Shown: piece after piece, positions 6,951 through 10,917 of the stretch
Layout of the letters: every line of letters begins with the position of its first letter
How positions within the stretch are numbered: position 1 is the first letter of the stretch
Assembly: GCA_910579925.1 (NCBI GenBank)
Contig: CAJTVY010000073.1
Coordinates: 1 to 10,917, forward strand
DNA: 10,917 nt
Direction: 5' to 3'
Source of the DNA: an uncultured Dorea sp.
GTDB taxonomy: Bacteria; Bacillota; Clostridia; Lachnospirales; Lachnospiraceae
Notes under the pieces: model-generated
Told to the model about the DNA's origin: nothing
Databases searched by the model: none
Seen by the model: only the letters and a program-made list of their open reading frames with translations
Made by a program: the position numbers and the translations under genes

Positions 6951-9371
6951 TTACTTACGCAGTTCGATTCCCATCCCTTCCAGTACGTTCAGAATCCTGC
7001 TCATGGCTTCCGTCACTTCTCCATCCTCTAAGGTCTTATCCTTGGCACGGAATACGATAGAGTATGCCACAGACTTATAACCCGCTTTAATCTGAGCGCC
7101 TTCATACAGGTCAAAAAGTGCATAACTCTCCAGATATGCGCCGCCCTTCTTCTCAATAACCTCCTCTACCTGGCCCACCAGAATCTCCTTTGGCATAACC
7201 ATACTGATATCACGGGTCACGGAAGGATAACGGGCTATTCCGGTATACTTCCGGTCAAATGACGCCCGCTTTACGATTTCCGGCATGTCAAGCACCGCTA
7301 CATACGCTTTCGTTCCGATTCCGTAGGTATCCGCAACGTCTGGATGAATCTCGCCCAGATATCCGACAGTCACGCCGTCGTAAATGATATCTGCCTGGCG
7401 TCCCGGATGGAGATAAGGTTTGCCGGACTTCGGATCATAAACTTCCTTCTTGTAAAGTCCGATTTTCTCAAAGAACTCCTCTACAACACCCTTCATACTG
7501 AAGAAATCCCCATCTCCGTACATTCCCAGCGTAAACTGCATCCGCTCTTCGGGAAGTTCCGTCAGAGGCAGCTCTTTGGGCAGATAAATATTTCCAAGTT
7601 CGTACAGCCGGACGTTCTTATTTCTTCTATTATAATTGGATGCCAGTGAAGTCAGCATCCCGTTCAGTGAAGTGGTGCGCATAATACTGTAATCCTCTCC
7701 AAGAGGATTCATGATTTCCACCGTCCGGCGAAGCGGAGAATCCTCTGGAATCCGCAGCCTGTCGAACACCTTCGGACTTTCAAAAGAGTAGGTCATACCC
7801 TGGCTGAAACCGCAGAATTCAGCGATATCACGGGCAATCTCCTCTACCCGCAGCTTGAAAGACAGCTTTCCGGTGGTGGCTTCTCCCCTGGGCAGTGTGG
7901 TCGGAATATTGTCATATCCATAGAACCTTGCCACTTCTTCAGCCAGGTCGGCCAGACGAAACAGATCCTGCCGGAAAGTGGGTGCGATCACTTCGCTCTT
8001 CTCCTCATCAAAAGTAAGCCCGATCTTCTGGAAATATCCCAGCATTTCTTCTTTGGAAATCTCTGTCCCAAGAAGACGGTTGATCTCATCTGCGTCAAAC
8101 GGCACTCTCACCGGCTTGCGCTCCTTTCCGTAGACATCCGCAATGCCGCCTACCACTTCTCCGGCTCCCAGTTCCTCCACCAACTGGCAGGCCCGGTCGA
8201 TCGCCGCCTTAGCATTATTTGGATCCAGGCCTTTCTCGAATTTGCCAGAAGCGTCTGTACGCAGGCCGATCTTTTTACTGGATTTGCGGATATTAGTACC
8301 GTCAAAACATGCGGCCTCAAACAGCATAGTCTTGACATCGTCCGTAATCATAGAATTTTCGCCGCCCATGATTCCTGCAATGCCGATGGATTTCTCACCG
8401 TCGCAGATCATCAGCACGGATTCATCCATTTCCCTTTCCTGCCCGTCCAGAGTGGTAAATTTCTCACCCTTTTCTGCATTGCGCACGATAATTTCACCCT
8501 TGGCAATCGTGTCCAGGTCGTAAGCATGCATAGGCTGGCCGTACTCTTCCATCACATAGTTGGTGATATCCACCAGGTTATTGATAGGACGGATCCCGAC
8601 TGAGGCAAGACGCCTCTGCATCCATTTCGGCGAGGGACCGATCTTAATATTCTTAACAACGCGCGCACAATATCTGGGGCAGAGATCTTTATTTCTGACT
8701 GAAACCTTGATGTAGTCATTGACGTCTTCTTCGTTTCCTGTCGGAGTCACCATCGGCGGCTTGAAGTCCCGGCCAAATGTGGCGGACGCTTCCCTGGCGA
8801 TTCCCACTACACTGAAACAGTCTACCCGGTTGGAGGTCACTTCATACTCAAATACCACGTCATTAAGGCCCAGCGCCTCTACCGCACTCGCTCCCACCTC
8901 GGCATCCTCTGGGAAAATATAAATTCCTTCCTCTGGCGCCTCTGGATACATGTCTCGGTTGGAACCAAGTTCTTCGATTGAACACATCATGCCAGAGCTC
9001 TCGATTCCCCGTAGTTTTCCCTTTTTAATCTTTACCCCGCCTGCCACACGGCTTCCCGGCTCATGGCCTCCTGCCACACGTCCTCCGTCCAGCACCACGG
9101 GAACCTTGTCGCCCTCGTGTACATTATTTGCACCGGTTACGATCTGCACCGATTCATTACCTACATTCACCTGGCAGACGATCAGTTTGTCTGCGTCTGG
9201 GTGCTTTTCAATCTTATCAATCTGACCGATCACAATTTTGTCCAGATCGGCATCCAGTATCTCATATCCTTCTACTTTTGTTCCAGACAGCGTCATCGCA
9301 TCTGTATATTCCTGGGCGGTCACATCAAGCCCTGGAACATACGCTTTTATCCATGATAATGATGTATTCAT
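6951..9371 (-). CDS. pheT: Phenylalanyl-tRNA synthetase beta subunit
   Basis: PheT is the beta chain of the cytoplasmic alpha2-beta2 phenylalanyl-tRNA synthetase; it binds tRNA and edits mischarged Tyr-tRNA(Phe). The 806-residue length is normal. Domains in order: an OB-fold tRNA-binding domain (about 40-155, with IEKHPDADKL and GMMCSIEEL), the B3/B4 editing domain (about 210-400, with RYCARVVKNI and GIRPINNLVDITNYVM), the B5 domain (about 405-475), a catalytic-like core with LAEEVARFYGYDNIP near 485, and the C-terminal anticodon-binding FDX-ACB domain (about 712-806, IARYPSVTRDISMVM). The OB-fold domain holds a short in-frame repeat: RVAGG occurs at residues 98-102 and 108-112. The start has an AAAGGAG site and lies 16 bp after the pheS stop, so the two chains are co-expressed. 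Confidence 0.98.
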   Translation of the reverse strand: MNTSLSWIKAYVPGLDVTAQEYTDAMTLSGTKVEGYEILDADLDKIVIGQIDKIEKHPDADKLIVCQVNVGNESVQIVTGANNVHEGDKVPVVLDGGRVAGGHEPGSRVAGGVKIKKGKLRGIESSGMMCSIEELGSNRDMYPEAPEEGIYIFPEDAEVGASAVEALGLNDVVFEYEVTSNRVDCFSVVGIAREASATFGRDFKPPMVTPTGNEEDVNDYIKVSVRNKDLCPRYCARVVKNIKIGPSPKWMQRRLASVGIRPINNLVDITNYVMEEYGQPMHAYDLDTIAKGEIIVRNAEKGEKFTTLDGQEREMDESVLMICDGEKSIGIAGIMGGENSMITDDVKTMLFEAACFDGTNIRKSSKKIGLRTDASGKFEKGLDPNNAKAAIDRACQLVEELGAGEVVGGIADVYGKERKPVRVPFDADEINRLLGTEISKEEMLGYFQKIGLTFDEEKSEVIAPTFRQDLFRLADLAEEVARFYGYDNIPTTLPRGEATTGKLSFKLRVEEIARDIAEFCGFSQGMTYSFESPKVFDRLRIPEDSPLRRTVEIMNPLGEDYSIMRTTSLNGMLTSLASNYNRRNKNVRLYELGNIYLPKELPLTELPEERMQFTLGMYGDGDFFSMKGVVEEFFEKIGLYKKEVYDPKSGKPYLHPGRQADIIYDGVTVGYLGEIHPDVADTYGIGTKAYVAVLDMPEIVKRASFDRKYTGIARYPSVTRDISMVMPKEILVGQVEEVIEKKGGAYLESYALFDLYEGAQIKAGYKSVAYSIVFRAKDKTLEDGEVTEAMSRILNVLEGMGIELRK
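9040..9080. repeat. Two 11-bp direct repeats inside pheT
   Basis: CCTGCCACACG occurs at 9040-9050 and again at 9070-9080, exactly 30 bp apart and so in frame. On the coding strand the copies encode RVAGG twice in the OB-fold domain of PheT. The segment between them (HEPGS) is short and glycine-rich, as in a surface loop. This could be a small in-frame duplication or convergence of a simple loop; the sequence alone cannot decide. Confidence 0.6.
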
Positions 9372-9387
9372 CTTTTTTGCTCCTTTC

Positions 9388-10407
9388 TTAAAACTGTTTC
9401 AAAAACCGGATATCATTCTCATACAACAGTCTCATATCGTCAATCTCGTATTTCAAAAGCGCAATACGCTCAAGCCCCACGCCGAACGCAAACCCTGTAT
9501 ACTCATCGGGATCAATCCCGCACATCTCCAGCACATGAGGATGTACCATCCCGCATCCAAGAATCTCAATCCAGCCGGATCCCTTACAGAAACGACACCC
9601 TTTCCCCCCGCATTTAAAGCAGGTCACATCCACCTCGGCGCTGGGTTCCGTGAACGGGAAATGATGGGGCCGGAACTTTGTCTTCGTATTCGGACCGAAC
9701 AATTCTTTGGCAAATACTTCCAGCGTTCCTTTCAGATCAGCAAAAGAAATATTCCGGTCAATAACCAGTCCTTCAATCTGATGGAAGGAAGGCGAATGTG
9801 TGGCATCCACCTCGTCAGACCGGAATACCCGCCCTGGCGCAATCATACGGATGGGAAGCTTCCCCTGCTCCATTACACGGGCCTGTACAGGCGAAGTCTG
9901 GGTTCGCAGTACAATCTCCTTGTTAATATAAAAAGTATCCTGTTCATCCTTGGCCGGGTGTCCGTCCGGAATGTTCAGTTTCTCAAAATTATACAGATCG
10001 TACTCCACATCCGGCCCTTCCACAACTTCGTATCCCATTCCGATAAAGATCCTCTCGACCTCTTCTAATGCAATGGTATTGGGATGCCTGTGGCCTACCA
10101 TGTTTTTCTTCGATGGAAGCGTGACGTCAATGACTTCCTGTTTCATCTTCTCTTCCCGGATGATCCTCTCCATCTTCACCTTGCTCTCTTCCAGAATACT
10201 CTCGATCGCCGCCCTTGTTTCATTCACAAGCTGTCCTACCTTCGGTCTCTCCTCCGGGGCCACGTCCTTCATACCCTTTAACACTGCGGTAAGTTCTCCC
10301 TTCTTACCAAGAAATTTTACTCGCACATCATTCAGTTTCTCCGGCATGTCGGCAGCCTCGATTGCCTTTAACGCTTCCTCCTTGATATTCTGTAGTTTTT
10401 CTTTCAT
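9388..10407 (-). CDS. pheS: Phenylalanyl-tRNA synthetase alpha subunit
   Basis: PheS is the catalytic alpha chain that activates phenylalanine with ATP and loads it onto tRNA(Phe). It has 339 residues, the usual length. The first 90 residues form the charged coiled-coil arm that holds tRNA. The class II catalytic core follows: TSPVQARVM (about 171-179) and motif 2, GRVFRSDEVDATHSPSFHQ (192-210), in the Phe and ATP pocket. Motif 3 is GFAFGVGLERIALLKY (305-320). A four-cysteine insertion, CFKCGGKGCRFC (Cys263, 266, 271, 274), is the putative metal-binding knuckle seen in Gram-positive PheS, followed by GWIEILGCGMVHPHVLEMCG. An AGGAAAGGAAG ribosome binding site precedes the ATG. It is the first gene after the T-box leader, whose Phe specifier matches its product. 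Confidence 0.98.
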   Translation of the reverse strand: MKEKLQNIKEEALKAIEAADMPEKLNDVRVKFLGKKGELTAVLKGMKDVAPEERPKVGQLVNETRAAIESILEESKVKMERIIREEKMKQEVIDVTLPSKKNMVGHRHPNTIALEEVERIFIGMGYEVVEGPDVEYDLYNFEKLNIPDGHPAKDEQDTFYINKEIVLRTQTSPVQARVMEQGKLPIRMIAPGRVFRSDEVDATHSPSFHQIEGLVIDRNISFADLKGTLEVFAKELFGPNTKTKFRPHHFPFTEPSAEVDVTCFKCGGKGCRFCKGSGWIEILGCGMVHPHVLEMCGIDPDEYTGFAFGVGLERIALLKYEIDDMRLLYENDIRFLKQF

Positions 10408-10487
10408 CGCTTCTCTTCCTTTCCTGCCCTTCTACAAGATTTATCCCGAAATCCACTGTATGCGGCTTTTCCGGGAAATAATGACAC

Positions 10488-10516
10488 AAAAAAAGCCCAT
10501 CCCAAAAGGGACGAGC
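10488..10516 (-). terminator. Intrinsic terminator of the pheST T-box
   Basis: On the minus strand GCTCGTCCC (complement of 10508-10516), loop TTTT and GGGATGGGC (complement of 10495-10503) form a 9-bp stem with two G-U pairs, followed at once by seven T residues (complement of 10488-10494). The 5' arm shares CGTCCC with the antiterminator, so the two folds exclude each other, as T-box attenuation requires. Confidence 0.93.
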
Positions 10517-10523
10517 AATTACC

Positions 10524-10537
10524 CGTGGTACCACCCT
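10524..10537 (-). promoter_or_regulatory. T-box consensus element of the antiterminator
   Basis: The minus strand reads AGGGTGGTACCACG, against the usual AGGGTGGNACCGCG. AGGG pairs with CCCT, TGGTACC forms the 7-nt bulge that binds the tRNA acceptor end, and ACG pairs with CGT just before CCCT. The one departure (A for G) makes an A-U pair in the second helix, so the fold is kept. Confidence 0.9.
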
Positions 10538-10640
10538 GATTCCTGTACAGGTTCCTGCACAGACACTCAATATGCGTAACGTGCATCTGCCGGCATCTCC
10601 TACTATCCTGAAAATGATTTCAAAAATGCAGCTCGCGTGG

Positions 10641-10643
10641 GAA
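10641..10643 (-). promoter_or_regulatory. T-box specifier codon UUC (Phe)
   Basis: In the stem I specifier loop the minus strand reads GAA-T-TTC-CC. TTC would pair with the GAA anticodon of tRNA-Phe and agrees with the downstream pheST genes. The base after the codon is C, where T-boxes usually have a purine. The overlapping triplets ATT and TCC fit the downstream genes less well. Confidence 0.75.
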
Positions 10644-10746
10644 ATTCGATTGCTGTCTGAACCTGAGGAGACTTTCAGCCCAGTGATCCCCTCTCTCTGA
10701 TGGAAAACAGTTCTCTACTTACACGGTCATCGCCTTTATCTTTAAA

Positions 10747-10774
10747 ATTATAGCACAAGTACTAATGATGTCAA
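10747..10774 (-). promoter_or_regulatory. Promoter of the T-box-pheST operon
   Basis: The minus strand has a perfect TTGACA (complement of 10769-10774), a 16-bp spacer and a perfect TATAAT (complement of 10747-10752), preceded by TG with one base between (TGC-TATAAT, extended -10). This is a strong sigma-A promoter. It places the start of transcription near 10740, just ahead of T-box stem I. Confidence 0.92.
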
Positions 10775-10798
10775 GACATTTTCACTTCTTTTCAAATA

Positions 10799-10826
10799 TT
10801 TGTAAAGTCTATAATGTAATTAGAAT
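10799..10826 (+). promoter_or_regulatory. Candidate divergent promoter for the plus-strand gene
   Basis: Two overlapping readings exist. TTGTAA (10799-10804), a 16-bp spacer and TAGAAT (10821-10826) make one promoter with 4/6 and 5/6 matches. A perfect TATAAT at 10810-10815 is the other, but its best -35 (TTTTCA, 10789-10794) is only 15 bp away. Either would give a 5' leader of roughly 75-95 nt before the ATG at 10907. The AT-rich setting makes chance matches likely, so the exact element is uncertain. Confidence 0.45.
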
Positions 10827-10867
10827 TAAATATTGATTCTGCTACAGGGAAAAACGTACAAAAAAAA

Positions 10868-10883
10868 GTTCACACGTCCGAAC
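10868..10883. repeat. Imperfect 16-bp palindrome upstream of the divergent gene
   Basis: GTTCACACGTCCGAAC has matching outer arms (GTTC/GAAC) and a matching centre (ACGT), so 12 of 16 positions are symmetric. It ends 7 bp before the ribosome binding site of the plus-strand gene, a place where a repressor site or a weak RNA hairpin could act. A chance occurrence is not excluded. Confidence 0.35.
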
Positions 10884-10906
10884 GATTTACAAGGGGGAAA
10901 ACAGCA

Positions 10907-10917
10907 ATGACAAAAAC
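10907..10917 (+). CDS. Start of a divergent gene (5' end only, product unknown)
   Basis: An ATG at 10907 opens a frame that runs off the window after three full codons (M-T-K). The support is its AAGGGGG ribosome binding site at 10891-10897, spaced 9 nt from the ATG, and promoter-like elements about 75-95 nt upstream. It is divergent from the pheST unit, so the 154 bp between the two promoter regions and this ATG serve both directions. Nothing can be said about the product. Confidence 0.55.

Larger units (their letters stand above)
10488..10740 (-). ncRNA. T-box riboswitch leader of pheST (tRNA-Phe specific)
   Basis: On the minus strand, an RNA leader of about 250 nt between promoter and pheS shows the T-box layout in order. 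Stem I is closed at its base by CGTG/CACG and includes the distal parts GAGAGGGG and GGCTGAAAG. Its specifier loop reads CGAATTTCCC with UUC (Phe) at the complement of 10641-10643. Stem III is a strong hairpin at 10543-10562 (8 bp, tetraloop GAAC). The conserved T-box AGGGTGGTACCACG is the complement of 10524-10537. It can pair with CGTCCCT (complement of 10507-10513) to form the antiterminator. In the T-box bulge TGGT the variable base is T, which fits the A73 discriminator of tRNA-Phe. Uncharged tRNA-Phe should stabilise the antiterminator and raise pheST expression. The transcript start near 10740 is inferred from promoter spacing. Confidence 0.93.

Noticed and set aside
9238..10068. Open frame of 276 codons on the plus strand opposite pheT and pheS
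   Set aside because: It lies fully antisense to two certain genes, spans the gap between them, has no recognisable motif or ribosome binding site, and its composition is that of a reverse-strand shadow.

Overview
The window looks like chromosomal DNA from a Firmicute, most likely a Lachnospiraceae-type Clostridium relative. The basis is: PheS with the Gram-positive type four-cysteine insertion, a group II ECF transporter core encoded next to truA, a T-box leader in front of pheST, strong AGGAGG-type ribosome binding sites and moderate GC content. The family assignment is inference from protein style; no search was run. Every complete gene lies on the minus strand, so transcription runs from the right end of the window to the left.

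Right end (about 10408-10917): a noncoding block of about 500 bases. A strong minus-strand promoter (TTGACA, 16 bp, extended TGC-TATAAT) starts a leader of about 250 nt that has all the parts of a T-box riboswitch: a UUC (Phe) specifier, stem III, the T-box/antiterminator, and an intrinsic terminator. Diverging from it on the plus strand are candidate promoter elements, a ribosome binding site and the first three codons of a gene cut off by the window edge.

Right half (4228-10407): pheS, pheT, sppA, an RDD-family membrane protein gene and queA follow each other with gaps of 43 bp or less, or overlaps, and no visible terminator, so they read as one T-box-controlled unit. It joins phenylalanyl-tRNA charging, a membrane serine peptidase with its probable RDD partner/inhibitor, and a queuosine tRNA-modification enzyme.

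Left half (1-4144): a well-formed promoter in the 83-bp gap after queA starts a second unit. It holds ecfA1, ecfA2 and ecfT (the shared energy-coupling module for vitamin and micronutrient uptake), then truA (tRNA pseudouridine synthase), then a class V aminotransferase of the cysteine desulfurase type whose 3' end lies outside the window. Genes in this unit overlap by 4-29 bp except for a 72-bp gap before truA. No terminator separates the two units, so some read-through from the T-box unit is possible.

The content is mostly conserved housekeeping genes. I found no CRISPR array, insertion sequence, phage gene or clear defence system. The points most worth following are the extent of T-box control over unrelated genes, the SppA/RDD pair, the separation of ecfA1A2T-truA from its usual ribosomal-protein neighbourhood, and the unidentified divergent gene with a near-palindrome in its leader.
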